A stretch of 64,000 nt of DNA from Polynucleobacter paneuropaeus (GCF_003261235.1 NZ_CP030085.1:1767241-1831240); one strand, 5' to 3'; numbered from the stretch's first letter, positions 34,551 to 42,466 are shown. Numbers and translations are program-made. The notes: generated from the sequence alone by a model not told the origin.

Positions 34551-34565
34551 GTCGTTTTAAACGAC
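34551..34565. repeat. palindrome GTCGTTTTAAACGAC after the WYL gene
   Basis: Perfect copy three bases beyond the WYL stop codon. Confidence 0.88.
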
Positions 34566-34691
34566 ACGGCAAGTAACCACCCCGGATGGTTGGCGCGGTT
34601 AGGCAGAGTTAGGGAAAATAGACAGCGGTAGGCAAAGTCCAACAGCGTTGAATACTGTGGGTAACAGTAAACACTAAGACTAGAAACGAAA

Positions 34692-34713
34692 AATGACTGC
34701 CTAAGCAGTCATT
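34692..34713. terminator. bidirectional terminator, cassette 11 edge
   Basis: AATGACTGC-CTAA-GCAGTCATT with A-rich left and T-rich right flanks. It is the only copy of this hairpin type in the array. Confidence 0.85.
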
Positions 34714-34724
34714 TTGATGATTCT

Positions 34725-34770
34725 TGGTGGCCCGGGGCGGAATCGAACCAGGGCCGAGGATGTCCAATCC
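34725..34770 (-). repeat. tRNA-Phe 3' fragment R11
   Basis: TGGTGGCCCGGGGCGG and AATCGAACCAGGGCCG, then GAGGATGTCCAATCC. It is the right edge of the large module; unlike most, no minus-strand gene ends at it. The 341-base gap between the WYL gene and the cupredoxin gene consists of the palindrome, terminator, this fragment and the Fur boxes. Confidence 0.92.
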
Positions 34771-34825
34771 GATGGCCAACATATCAAAGCAGGCCCTCTC
34801 AGCATGGTTCTCTACTTTTATTAAA

Positions 34826-34870
34826 TGAGAGTGATTCTCAATAAGGTATACAATGAGAATTATTCTTATT
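34826..34870 (+). promoter_or_regulatory. two Fur boxes before the cupredoxin gene
   Basis: TGAGAGTGATTCTCA (34826-34840) and AATGAGAATTATTCTTATT (34852-34870, arms 8 of 9 paired) match the Fur operator pattern. TATACAAT between them could be the -10. Iron repression of the two-gene cassette is expected. Confidence 0.85.
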
Positions 34871-34888
34871 TGATAAAGATCTCATTTT

Positions 34889-35221
34889 ATGAAAAACACT
34901 ATTGCTTACGCCTTATTTTGTCTCTTGATTGGGGTCGCTACCTTGGTGAGCGCCAACCAGTCAGAAATCACCATCAAGATTCAAAAGGGGCGCTTCTCAC
35001 CTGCCCAAATTGAAATCCCAGCAGATACCAAAGTAAGACTGGTGATACAGAATTTAGATGACACTCCAGAAGAATTTGAAAGTCATGATCTAAATCGAGA
35101 AGTGTTTATTAAAGCAAACAGTAGCGCCTCCTTTTATATTGGCCCACTCTCACCAGGACGCTACAAGTTTGAGGGTGAATTTAGCCCTGAAACCGCTCAG
35201 GGCGTGGTGATCGTTAAATGA
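34889..35221 (+). CDS. periplasmic cupredoxin-domain protein (iron uptake type)
   Basis: 110 residues. Signal peptide (LFCLLIGVATLVSA), then a cupredoxin fold: ITIKIQKGRFSPAQIEIPAD and the end GRYKFEGEFSPETAQGVVIV. It resembles the small cupredoxins beside FTR1/EfeU iron permeases. The usual His of the metal site is partly missing (ESHDLN is present, the end has no Cys-His-Met). The stop overlaps the next start (ATGA). Confidence 0.78.
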   Translation: MKNTIAYALFCLLIGVATLVSANQSEITIKIQKGRFSPAQIEIPADTKVRLVIQNLDDTPEEFESHDLNREVFIKANSSASFYIGPLSPGRYKFEGEFSPETAQGVVIVK

Positions 35222-35985
35222 AAAAGATTATCTTTATACGGATTCGATGCTTCACGCTACTGTTCTTTTTGTTAACCACCACATTTACATATGCCGGCGA
35301 ATATCTCAGTGGGCCAGCTGACTATATCTATAGTCCAAGAGTTGAAGAAGGCGAGCGAGAGATTGATACGAAATTTGGCACCCAAAAGCCCAGAAGCGGC
35401 GAAGACTCTAGGCAATCAGGTGCCTCTATCGGATTGGGCTATGGTGTCACTTCTTGGTGGTTTACCGAAATATATGGAAAGAATACTTGGGATGGCAATA
35501 ACTCTCAATTTGATGCTGTTGAGTGGGAAAATAAATTTCAACTGACTGAGACTGGAAAATATTTTGTAGATGTGGGGTTCTTAATTGAATTAGAACGCCC
35601 GCAAAATCGAAATGAAGGGTATGAGGCTAAGTATGGTTTTTTGCTTCAAAAAGACTGGAATAAGTGGCAGGCAAACTTAAACCTACTGATGCAAGGTCAT
35701 TACACTGGCACCGAAAATCAAGGCACCTATTTTGGCTATCAGGGACAAGTGAAGTATCGCCTTCAACCCGAGCTTCAGCTAGGAGCACAACTGTTTTCTT
35801 GGCTTGGGCAACTGAATAATTGGAACACTAATCAACAACAGCAAACCAGTGTCGGACCGGCTATATTTGGAAAAACTAAACTTGGTCGAAAAGAGGCGCT
35901 TGTGTATAACGTTGCCTATCTTTGGGGAACAACTACCGCATCCCCAAAAAACACAATACGTATGCAGGTTGAGTATGAGTTCTAA
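35218..35985 (+). CDS. outer-membrane barrel protein coupled to the cupredoxin
   Basis: 255 residues with a signal peptide (CFTLLFFLLTTTFTYA) and a barrel-like mature part (GLGYGVTSWWFTEIYGKNTW near residue 77) ending MQVEYEF, with a terminal Phe as in outer-membrane proteins. Because it overlaps the cupredoxin gene by four bases behind Fur boxes, a role in metal uptake or sensing at the outer membrane is likely. Its 3' 333 bases are duplicated at 46293-46625. Confidence 0.7.
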   Translation: MKKIIFIRIRCFTLLFFLLTTTFTYAGEYLSGPADYIYSPRVEEGEREIDTKFGTQKPRSGEDSRQSGASIGLGYGVTSWWFTEIYGKNTWDGNNSQFDAVEWENKFQLTETGKYFVDVGFLIELERPQNRNEGYEAKYGFLLQKDWNKWQANLNLLMQGHYTGTENQGTYFGYQGQVKYRLQPELQLGAQLFSWLGQLNNWNTNQQQQTSVGPAIFGKTKLGRKEALVYNVAYLWGTTTASPKNTIRMQVEYEF

Positions 35986-35988
35986 TGA

Positions 35989-36116
35989 GCGTCGCTTAAA
36001 TCGACGCTTGACCAACGCAGGGATGACAAATCCCCAATTCATAAACCGTCCTTTTAAAGGACGGTTCTAGTTAAGGAGGGCATTGGAAGACCTAGGGGAA
36101 ATAGTGCCAGATCCTG
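35989..36116. repeat. structured intercassette module, cassette 11
   Basis: In order: GCGTCGCTTAAATCGACGC (35989-36007), GACCAACGCA, the hairpin GGGAT-GACAA-ATCCC (36020-36034), the extended palindrome AACCGTCCTTT-T-AAAGGACGGTT (36044-36066) and the shared block ending GGGGAAATAGTGCCAGA. The outer arm AACC/GGTT differs from AAGC/GCTT in other copies by a paired change. Confidence 0.85.
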
Positions 36117-36128
36117 TCAAGCCATAAA

Positions 36129-36150
36129 AGAAAAACCACCCGAAGGTGGT
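36129..36150 (-). terminator. intrinsic terminator without tRNA fragment
   Basis: AACCACC-UUCG-GGTGGTT followed by TTTTCTTTT on the minus strand. No recognisable tRNA fragment follows on its right, so the fragment may have been lost. Confidence 0.85.
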
Positions 36151-36384
36151 TAGTGTCTCCTCCAACCGATAACGATCTTGAATTGGCTTTTGCTATGACA
36201 ATTCAATTTTGCTCTAAGTAGAGTGGAATATAGCTAGGACTAACCCTTGGGCGTAATTAGAAATGTCGTTTTAAACGACATCGACTGACGCAGGGATGAA
36301 TAATTGACATGTCCTTTAAAAGGAAAGTTCATGATGGGGATATCCGGCTCTTATGGCGATTAACCCTGCCAAGCCTGAAAAGAA
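36151..36384. other. non-coding spacer with two palindromes
   Basis: No gene is seen. It contains GTCGTTTTAAACGAC at 36265-36279, a decayed GACTGACGCAGGGATGAA, a damaged GTCCTTTAAAAGGAA at 36311-36325 and GATGGGGATATCCG, the last shared with 43411-43424. Part of a decayed structured module. Confidence 0.7.
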
Positions 36385-36407
36385 AATAGCCCAGCAAGTG
36401 GGCTATT
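36385..36407 (-). terminator. intrinsic terminator, cassette 12
   Basis: AATAGCCCA-CTTGC-TGGGCTATT followed by TTCTTTT on the minus strand. Confidence 0.88.
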
Positions 36408-36415
36408 GAGATTCT

Positions 36416-36462
36416 TGGTGGCCCGGGGCGGAATCGAACCAGGGCCGAGAATGTCTGACTCT
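36416..36462 (-). repeat. tRNA-Phe 3' fragment R12
   Basis: TGGTGGCCCGGGGCGG and AATCGAACCAGGGCCG, then GAGAATGTCTGACTCTAG, next to the stop of the 36477 gene. Confidence 0.92.
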
Positions 36463-36476
36463 AGCCCTAGACTACT

Positions 36477-36788
36477 TTACCTATAGCCCAATACATCGTC
36501 TTGAGTTCTCTTTTGCCCCTCAAGGAATAGCTTAGTACATATCCCAGCGCCACTATGAAAACTTTGTTTTTTAGAGTCGACTTGCATTTGATACAAGGTA
36601 TCAAAGCAATCCCTTCGATTAACGAACTTGAAGCTCTCTGTGTGGGTTTGCTTACCCTTGTAAAAATGAAAGAAATCTAAAGTCCAATACTTGTCGCCTT
36701 GAGCGGTTACAGTGGCTTGCTCTTTTTTAAGGGGTTCAGCACAAGAGCATAAGGCCATAACTAAAATGAGAATTATTAGTTTTTTCAT
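36477..36788 (-). CDS. small lipoprotein, unknown function
   Basis: 103 residues with a lipoprotein signal (LIILILVMALCSC, lipobox near residue 15) and a short polar domain (DKYWTLDFFHFYKGKQTHTE). Last gene of the six-gene cassette 12, two bases from the upstream gene. Confidence 0.65.
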   Translation of the reverse strand: MKKLIILILVMALCSCAEPLKKEQATVTAQGDKYWTLDFFHFYKGKQTHTESFKFVNRRDCFDTLYQMQVDSKKQSFHSGAGICTKLFLEGQKRTQDDVLGYR

Positions 36789-36790
36789 TA

Positions 36791-37726
36791 TTAGTCTTCT
36801 AATACTAACCTCATGCCTGCCAAGACATAACGCGACTCTGGCGTATTCACATTTCTAAAAGAAGATCGACAGTACAAAGGCCATGAGTGCCAAGAACCTC
36901 CTCTCCTTACTCTCGCTTCACCAATATTGGGGCCCTGTGGGTCTATGGTTGGTGCGTATTGATAATAATTTTCAGCATACCAATCAGAGCACCATTCCCA
37001 TACGTTTCCGATCATGTCATATAAACCAAATGGGTTTGGGAGAAAACTACCAACGGGAGCGGCAAATTCATAATGACTCTGATAGTCAAGGGCATAACGT
37101 TGCCACTGCGGCCAAATCTTTGCGGTATCTAAATCAAACACTTTGGCATATGAGGCAAGTGTATTGGGATTGTCGCCAGTAAAGTATCTGCTATCCGTCC
37201 CAGCTCTGCAGGCATATTCCCACTCCGCTTCGGTTGGCAGTCGATACCTTTTGCCCTCTTTCTCGCTTAACCATCTGGCCATAGCATTAGCATCATTCCA
37301 AGTAATGTTAACTACTGGAAAATCCTCTTCTTGAGTAAATCCTGTTTTATCCCATGCATACCGATTATTGCGACCCTCAAAGACTTCGTCATCAATAGTC
37401 TTTAAGTGAGTATCCAGTGGGTTAAATCCATATCCACCAGTACCATCTTGGATCGATTCAGGCATATATCCGGAGTTGGTCAAAAATAATTCAAATTGCT
37501 TAATAGTGACTGGGTGCCGTCCCATCCAAAATGATCTAGTGATGACCGCTTTATGCAATGGGCTTTCATCATGAAATTCAGACAGCCGAGTTAATTCATA
37601 TTGAGGAAAATCTTGTCTTAGAGAGTTTTCCGTTTCATTACTGCCCATTAAGAAACTACCAGCAGGAATACAAGCAAATGCCATTCCTAAATGATTTTTA
37701 ATTTCTTCCACAGAACCCATATTCAT
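36791..37726 (-). CDS. formylglycine-generating-enzyme-like (SUMF1/FGE) protein
   Basis: 311 residues. The FGE-sulfatase domain is clear: FACIPAGSFLMGS near residue 17, PVVNITWNDANAMARWLSEK near 134, RLPTEAEWEYACRAGTD near 160, GNVWEWCSDWY near 240 and RVRRGGSWHSWPLYCRSSFR near 272. Members modify or bind other proteins; no sulfatase is nearby, so the target is unknown. There is no export signal. The start overlaps the stop of the zinc-ribbon gene (TAATG). Confidence 0.85.
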   Translation of the reverse strand: MNMGSVEEIKNHLGMAFACIPAGSFLMGSNETENSLRQDFPQYELTRLSEFHDESPLHKAVITRSFWMGRHPVTIKQFELFLTNSGYMPESIQDGTGGYGFNPLDTHLKTIDDEVFEGRNNRYAWDKTGFTQEEDFPVVNITWNDANAMARWLSEKEGKRYRLPTEAEWEYACRAGTDSRYFTGDNPNTLASYAKVFDLDTAKIWPQWQRYALDYQSHYEFAAPVGSFLPNPFGLYDMIGNVWEWCSDWYAENYYQYAPTIDPQGPNIGEARVRRGGSWHSWPLYCRSSFRNVNTPESRYVLAGMRLVLED

Positions 37727-38052
37727 TAGCGACTCCTGCGCCCATAACCAAAGTCTTTATCTGGCTTTTTAGCATCCACATCAGCACCTATGGCGCGCAT
37801 TGGTTTTTGACAATGCGGGCACGTAATTCCATCCCATTCATCTAAATACTCGCCAGAGTGACAAACCCTACAAGAAAGATCCCCGAGATAAGAGCTTGAT
37901 AGGCTTAAGGGATCGGTAACCTTATATTCCTCAACATCCTTACATTGTCGACAAATCATTGGCACGCTCAAATAGCTACCACTTTTTTCTCTACCAATTG
38001 AACATATACAGTCAAACTTGCAGGCAGGACAAACAAATTTATATCTAGCCAT
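37726..38052 (-). CDS. zinc-ribbon protein
   Basis: 108 residues with three CxxC pairs: CPACKFDCIC near residue 9, CRQCKD near 34, CRVCHSGEY near 60 and CPHCQ near 78. They would bind two zinc ions. Cytoplasmic, unknown partner. A truncated relative lies at 17068-17150. Confidence 0.7.
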   Translation of the reverse strand: MARYKFVCPACKFDCICSIGREKSGSYLSVPMICRQCKDVEEYKVTDPLSLSSSYLGDLSCRVCHSGEYLDEWDGITCPHCQKPMRAIGADVDAKKPDKDFGYGRRSR

Positions 38053-38064
38053 AAATCTATCGCA

Positions 38065-38586
38065 CTAATTCTTTTTAGATTGAATATCTAGACGCTTCAT
38101 GCGAGCATCTTGAATCAGTAATTGCCTTTCTTGATTAGCAACTCCGATAGTGATTTTTTTAGAAATGAGATCTGCATAAACGCCATCGATTTTTTTAAAG
38201 AACTCCTGATACACCGAAATCATCTCGGGACTTAATTCCTCTAGCGCAATAGGACGACAAGAATTAGCTTCAAGCAAGTAATTAGCTAATGCCTTAGCCT
38301 GTTGATCAGTTAATTTATCGGCTGAATTAAAGAGGGCTTGTGCATGCGGATTGTTCCTTGTAACAACGATGATCTGACTATCCACCAACAATGCATCTGC
38401 ACTTTGATTACTGTTAACAATACAGTCATTAAGACGCTTTGCCACAGCACCAGTATGAACTGGAGCTATTGCAGTCATTGGTGCCGGCGCCTTAGCAACC
38501 TGTACTGGGTTATTGGGGGCAAAGTTTGTCGCACATCCACTTAAGAAAGCAATGCCTATCAAACTTATTTTGAATATGTTTTTCAT
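38065..38586 (-). CDS. lipoprotein, unknown function
   Basis: 173 residues; signal with lipobox LSGC near residue 18, a proline/alanine linker (AKAPAPMTAIAPVHT) and a helical C-terminal domain (residues about 95-170). Probably bound to the outer membrane. It lies between the Pal-like and zinc-ribbon genes. Confidence 0.7.
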   Translation of the reverse strand: MKNIFKISLIGIAFLSGCATNFAPNNPVQVAKAPAPMTAIAPVHTGAVAKRLNDCIVNSNQSADALLVDSQIIVVTRNNPHAQALFNSADKLTDQQAKALANYLLEANSCRPIALEELSPEMISVYQEFFKKIDGVYADLISKKITIGVANQERQLLIQDARMKRLDIQSKKN

Positions 38587-38603
38587 TGAATAGCCTTTGA
38601 AGT

Positions 38604-39095
38604 TTAGCGATACACAAAATCAGCGCGGCGGTTTTCTTTAAATGCCGCTTCAGTTTGCGCTGGGTCAGCTGGCTTTTCTTTGCCAAAGCTCACTGCCTCT
38701 AGTTGAGACTCACTAACACCTTGAGAAACAAGCGCTTTCTTAACAGCTTCGGATCGCTTTTGGCCCAAGGCTAAGTTGTACTCAGCGGTTCCACGATCAT
38801 CGGTATTACCTTGAATAATGACGGATGCCTTTTGCCTTTGAAATGCTTTCAAGTACGAAGCATGGGCAGAGATAGTAGAGGCATATTTTGGATCTAATGT
38901 ATAGCTATCAAACTCAAAATAGATAGAACGCTTGCCATAAACGCTAGACTTAGAATCGCTGATTGGATCATACGACATTGAGCCGCCAGCGTTGACAGTA
39001 GCAACACTATTAGCATCATCTAACTTAACGCTACTACAGGCGGAAACAAATAAAACCAATAATGCCAATGGCAATATTTTTACAAACTTAAACAT
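38604..39095 (-). CDS. Pal-like OmpA-domain lipoprotein
   Basis: 163 residues from the ATG at 39095, the start of a lipoprotein signal (lipobox VSAC). The OmpA/Pal peptidoglycan-binding domain follows: YFEFDSYTLDPKYASTISAH, VIIQGNTDDRGTAEYNLALG and RRADFVYR. It anchors the outer membrane to peptidoglycan. It is not beside tolB, so it is an additional copy rather than the cell's main Pal. Confidence 0.88.
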   Translation of the reverse strand: MFKFVKILPLALLVLFVSACSSVKLDDANSVATVNAGGSMSYDPISDSKSSVYGKRSIYFEFDSYTLDPKYASTISAHASYLKAFQRQKASVIIQGNTDDRGTAEYNLALGQKRSEAVKKALVSQGVSESQLEAVSFGKEKPADPAQTEAAFKENRRADFVYR

Positions 39096-39181
39096 GATGG
39101 AATTTCCCAAATACGGCTGAATAGGCTCAGCCATGCTATCAATAGGATTGATCTTATTTAGACCAATCCCAACCAAGTAAA

Positions 39182-39535
39182 TTAGGTGTTAGCTTTGGGT
39201 GGTTTAAATGCTGAGTCGGGGAAATTTTGCGAAAACAAAACTTCATTAACGATAGAGAACGAAGCCACTGCAATCGATGGAGAGAAAACGGTAATTTCAA
39301 TTTCGCTAATATTAGCTGTTACATGGCTCATGAGGTACATGGTATGAACCTGCTCTTTGTCGTCAGCTGAGTCAGAGCTATTATGTGCTTGCTGTGACAT
39401 TGAAGCATTGCTGTAGCTACCAGCAAGCTCTGCCCGCTCAATTGCGGATTGAATAAAAATACTTCCTGCCGCCGCCTTAAACGCAATCAAGAAGAGGCAT
39501 ATAAATAAAACCAGCGTTTTTCTACGGGGCAACAT
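39182..39535 (-). CDS. small secreted protein, CopL-like layout
   Basis: 117 residues, N-terminal signal (TLVLFICLFLIAFKAAAG), a Ser/His/Asp-rich middle (QQAHNSSDSADDKEQVHT) and a C-terminus FKPPKANT. The layout and the PPK end recall the protein at 45374-45712, which is richer in Cys and His. First gene of cassette 12; function unknown. Confidence 0.55.
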   Translation of the reverse strand: MLPRRKTLVLFICLFLIAFKAAAGSIFIQSAIERAELAGSYSNASMSQQAHNSSDSADDKEQVHTMYLMSHVTANISEIEITVFSPSIAVASFSIVNEVLFSQNFPDSAFKPPKANT

Positions 39536-39566
39536 GGCTCAAATTCTATACCCGATTACTAAATTT

Positions 39567-39679
39567 GTCGTTTTAAACGACATTACAAGCACCGACCATG
39601 GACGAGCGTCTCTTAAATAGACACTGACCAGCACAGGGATGACAAATCCCCTCGTTCAACAAACGTCCTTTTAAACGAC
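39567..39679. repeat. structured intercassette module, cassette 12 right end, with hybrid palindrome
   Basis: GTCGTTTTAAACGAC (39567-39581), GTCTCTTAAATAGAC (39608-39622, paired change from GTCG/CGAC to GTCT/AGAC), hairpin GGGAT-GACAA-ATCCC (39636-39650) and GTCCTTTTAAACGAC (39665-39679). The last has the left arm of one palindrome class and the right arm of the other. Confidence 0.87.
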
Positions 39680-39781
39680 ATTCCGAGTCAAGGGAAGAGC
39701 TGGAAAACCAAGGGGAAATGGTGCCAGACCGCGGCTAACACTAGAGATTCGATGGACCACTTCTAATGTTCGGAGAATTCT
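39680..39781. repeat. block shared with cassette 6 right end
   Basis: GAGTCAAGGGAAGAGCTGG onward through GTGCCAGACCGCGGC, CACTAGAGATTC and TTCGGAGAATTC aligns with 17262-17362 with few changes. It replaces the terminator hairpin seen at most other fragments. Confidence 0.85.
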
Positions 39782-39827
39782 TGGTGGCCCGGGGCGGAAT
39801 CGAACCAGGGCCGAGGATGCCCAATCA
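39782..39827 (-). repeat. tRNA-Phe 3' fragment R13
   Basis: TGGTGGCCCGGGGCGG and AATCGAACCAGGGCCG, then GAGGATGCCCAATCATT joined to the sorB copy 2 stop. Confidence 0.92.
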
Positions 39828-40139
39828 TTATTTCCTATTGGCCCCATAAGTCTTATTAAGATAGTCGACTATGACTGGAACTTCCTCATCAGTAATGGGC
39901 GCCTTAAATACATTTTTCATCCTTAAAACTTGGGCATTCCAATAGCCAACTCCCGTATTGGGCGGTTGATATTCTGCATAGTGGGCAGAGTGACAGGTAG
40001 AGCATTTCTGTAAAGTCAGCTGATAGCCTGGCAAATCTGATGGCCTCCATAAAACAGTATCAGCTGGCAACTCAATCGTTTTAGCTTGTGCCATTTGTGC
40101 CAAAGCAAGAGCAGATAGAAGGAGGATAATTTTTTTCAT
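39828..40139 (-). CDS. sorB: sulfite dehydrogenase cytochrome c subunit, copy 2
   Basis: 103 residues from the ATG at 40139 after AAGGAG. Haem motif CSTCH and distal Met as in copy 1; the mature region differs at about two residues, while the signal peptide (IILLLSALALAQMAQA) is quite different. It follows sorA by ten bases. Confidence 0.83.
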   Translation of the reverse strand: MKKIILLLSALALAQMAQAKTIELPADTVLWRPSDLPGYQLTLQKCSTCHSAHYAEYQPPNTGVGYWNAQVLRMKNVFKAPITDEEVPVIVDYLNKTYGANRK

Positions 40140-40149
40140 ATTCTTCTCC

Positions 40150-41370
40150 TTAAACCGCTGTGACTTTAACAGTCTCAACAATATTTCGCATATAGCCAGC
40201 CGGCATCCAACTTGCAGTCATCGGCTGAACTTGGCCAGCATGATTGAATGCTCTAACCCTCAAGTCCAACATCCCTTTTTGTTTTGGCGTAAATTCAATG
40301 CGCCACTCTCTAAATGAGAAGCGACCTAGATCTTGGCCCAATCTTGCTTCTGTCCAATTTTGTCCATTGTCCTGCGAGAACAACACTTTCTTTATTCCAA
40401 AGCCAGCATCAAAGGCAATGCCTCGAGCTTGAACCGGCTTACCAACAGTGACAACGCTATTGTCTGTGAAGTTCGTAATGAATGAGCGGATAGTGAACTG
40501 ATTAATAGGAATCGTTTTAGAAGGAGCAGTTCCAGGCGCAACACAGTTACAGTCATTATCAGGAATACGATAAGCAGGATTCATCCAGTAGCCGTTATAA
40601 ACATCATCAACTACTTGTATTTCACTCAGGTGCTTAACCCAATAGGTTCCGTAGTAGCCGGGAACAATTAACTTGATTGGATAACCATTTAAGAAAGGAA
40701 TATCTGTTCCATTCATTTGATAGGCAACCATGACATTGCCATCCATCGCGTGATCAATGTCCAAACCTTTTACGAAGTCTGAATCACTTGGCAATACTGG
40801 TTGATCTAAGCCATCAAAGGTCACTTGCTTGGCACCTCGACCAGGATTGGCCGCCTTCAAAATATCCTTTAAGGCAACACCAACCCAAGCGGCATTACCC
40901 ATGGCGCCATTACCAAGTTGCCCACCATTAACTCTAGGCTCAAATAAGCCACGACTATTACCAGAGCATTGATTAACAGCAACAATACGTTGAGCTGGAA
41001 AGTTTTTCTTTAAAGACTCCAGAGAAATCTCTAAAGGCTTTTCTACATTGCCACCAACTTTTAGCCGATAAGTTTTAGGGTCAATGGATGTTGGAATGCC
41101 AGCCATGTGATAACGCACAAAGAATTCATCATTTGGCGTAATGACATGATTGTCGTAATACTTAAATGGGGTTTCTAATTGCGGCGGCCGAGAAGTCAAC
41201 ACAATCATGGGCTTCTTTTCAGGAAAGGCCATGAGTTCGCGCTCACCATAGGCTATGGGTAAATTCGTTTTCTCTACACCCATTGCCCAGGATGGCAATA
41301 ATGAACTGGCTCCACCAGCCAAGGCCGCTGTAATGACTTTACGTCTATTGGTAAAGTTTTCTGAATTCAT
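40150..41370 (-). CDS. sorA: molybdopterin sulfite dehydrogenase catalytic subunit, copy 2
   Basis: 406 residues from the ATG at 41370, after GGAGGAGA. Tat signal, Mo-ligand Cys in VAVNQCSGNSRGLF and C-terminal domain as in copy 1. Most differences from copy 1 in DNA are at third codon positions. Here the exporter and dioxygenase genes follow directly, so the full pathway is in one cassette. Confidence 0.88.
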   Translation of the reverse strand: MNSENFTNRRKVITAALAGGASSLLPSWAMGVEKTNLPIAYGERELMAFPEKKPMIVLTSRPPQLETPFKYYDNHVITPNDEFFVRYHMAGIPTSIDPKTYRLKVGGNVEKPLEISLESLKKNFPAQRIVAVNQCSGNSRGLFEPRVNGGQLGNGAMGNAAWVGVALKDILKAANPGRGAKQVTFDGLDQPVLPSDSDFVKGLDIDHAMDGNVMVAYQMNGTDIPFLNGYPIKLIVPGYYGTYWVKHLSEIQVVDDVYNGYWMNPAYRIPDNDCNCVAPGTAPSKTIPINQFTIRSFITNFTDNSVVTVGKPVQARGIAFDAGFGIKKVLFSQDNGQNWTEARLGQDLGRFSFREWRIEFTPKQKGMLDLRVRAFNHAGQVQPMTASWMPAGYMRNIVETVKVTAV

Positions 41371-41487
41371 CAATGTCTCCTCCGCCCATAGCTATCTGGG
41401 CATCATGTTGATCTGGATCAATATAGCCCATAAAGATAGTGCGTACGGGTAGGAGATACCCGCATAGACAGTGCCTTTATCACCAGC

Positions 41488-41562
41488 GTCGCTTAAATCG
41501 ACACTTGACTGGCACAGGGATGACAAATTCCCCATTCACAAAGCGTCCTTTTAAAGGACGCT
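41488..41562. repeat. structured module inside cassette 13
   Basis: GTCGCTTAAATCGAC (41488-41502), GGCACAGGGATGACAAATTCCC and the extended palindrome AAAGCGTCCTTT/AAAGGACGCTTT (41540-41562). No tRNA fragment adjoins it; it separates sorA from the exporter gene and may mark a fusion of two cassettes. Confidence 0.83.
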
Positions 41563-41590
41563 TTATATTTAAGCCGCTTTAATGTGAGGT

Positions 41591-42400
41591 CTATACCGCT
41601 TTATAAATTAGGTTCAGCGCCACCAAGAAAGTAAAAATGGCGAATATCTGTTGCACTCTAGTGCCGCTGATCTTTTTCTCCATTAACTTTCCAAATACCA
41701 GCCCCATAAGTGATCCCAAAGCAAATAGGATGGCAATCTCTACATTCAGATTGCCTGAAGCCAATGACACAAGAGCGCCCCCTGAAGACACGATTGCTAG
41801 AACACCTAGAGAAGTGGCAACAATGGATTTCATTGGAAGGTCCGTGAATTTCTTTAGTGAAGGCACTATGACAAAACCACCGCCAACTCCTAATAAGCCC
41901 GACAAGAAACCTGCAGTGAGTCCTGCATACATTAAAGATCTGGCGCATGGGACTGTCCAAATCAATTTACTAATTGATAAATCCAACTGGCAAGGCGGCG
42001 GGGTTGCTGAAGTTGGTAATGTGCCATTGATAGTCTTATGGGCCTGTATATATAGGCGCGCAGACACAAAAATTAAAATAGCACTGAATAGAAGTAACAA
42101 GGGAGCATTGGGCATCTTATTGGCAACCCATAGCCCAATAGGCGACATGATGAGGCCAAAGATAGACATAAAAATCGCGGCTTTATAACGCAGCACTTTT
42201 TCTTTAAGTCCAATAATTGCGCCTACTGTAGCTGATAAGGCAATGGCACATAATGCGATTGGACTTGCTTCAGCCATTGGTAAATGAACAAAGAAAACTA
42301 AAAGTGGCACTGAGAGTATTCCGCCTCCTGCTCCTGATAGCCCCATTAAGATCCCAACAAAGGCGCCTAGAGCAGGGATGATTAATATATGTAGGTCCAT
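41591..42400 (-). CDS. TauE/SafE-family sulfite exporter, copy 2
   Basis: 269 residues, same length and topology as copy 1 with the paired GGGILSVPLLV and GGGFVIVPSL segments. Roughly nineteen or so substitutions by eye. Divergent from the dioxygenase gene with a conserved spacer. Confidence 0.88.
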   Translation of the reverse strand: MDLHILIIPALGAFVGILMGLSGAGGGILSVPLLVFFVHLPMAEASPIALCAIALSATVGAIIGLKEKVLRYKAAIFMSIFGLIMSPIGLWVANKMPNAPLLLLFSAILIFVSARLYIQAHKTINGTLPTSATPPPCQLDLSISKLIWTVPCARSLMYAGLTAGFLSGLLGVGGGFVIVPSLKKFTDLPMKSIVATSLGVLAIVSSGGALVSLASGNLNVEIAILFALGSLMGLVFGKLMEKKISGTRVQQIFAIFTFLVALNLIYKAV

Positions 42401-42431
42401 TAGTTGACTTGCAAGTGAAAGTTAATATTAA

Positions 42432-42461
42432 TTGGCATTCGGGGTGTAGTGATCCTACAAT
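42432..42461 (+). promoter_or_regulatory. promoter of dioxygenase copy 2, probably leaderless
   Basis: TTGGCA (42432-42437), 18 bases, TACAAT (42456-42461), five bases to the ATG. Identical layout to copy 1. The upstream AGTTAATATTAATT is palindromic in its core TTAATATTAA here. Confidence 0.72.
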
Positions 42462-42466
42462 GAATT

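Noticed and set aside
34725..34770. tRNA-like fragments as extra functional tRNA genes
   Set aside because: Only the acceptor 3' strand and part of the T-arm are present; T-stem and acceptor 5' strands are replaced, so no cloverleaf forms.
35779..36042. Minus-strand frame opposite the barrel gene
   Set aside because: Shadow of the coding strand; no ribosome binding site and no family similarity.
38604..39095. The cell's main tol-pal locus
   Set aside because: No tolQRAB or ybgF genes are adjacent; the Pal-like gene belongs to a cassette.
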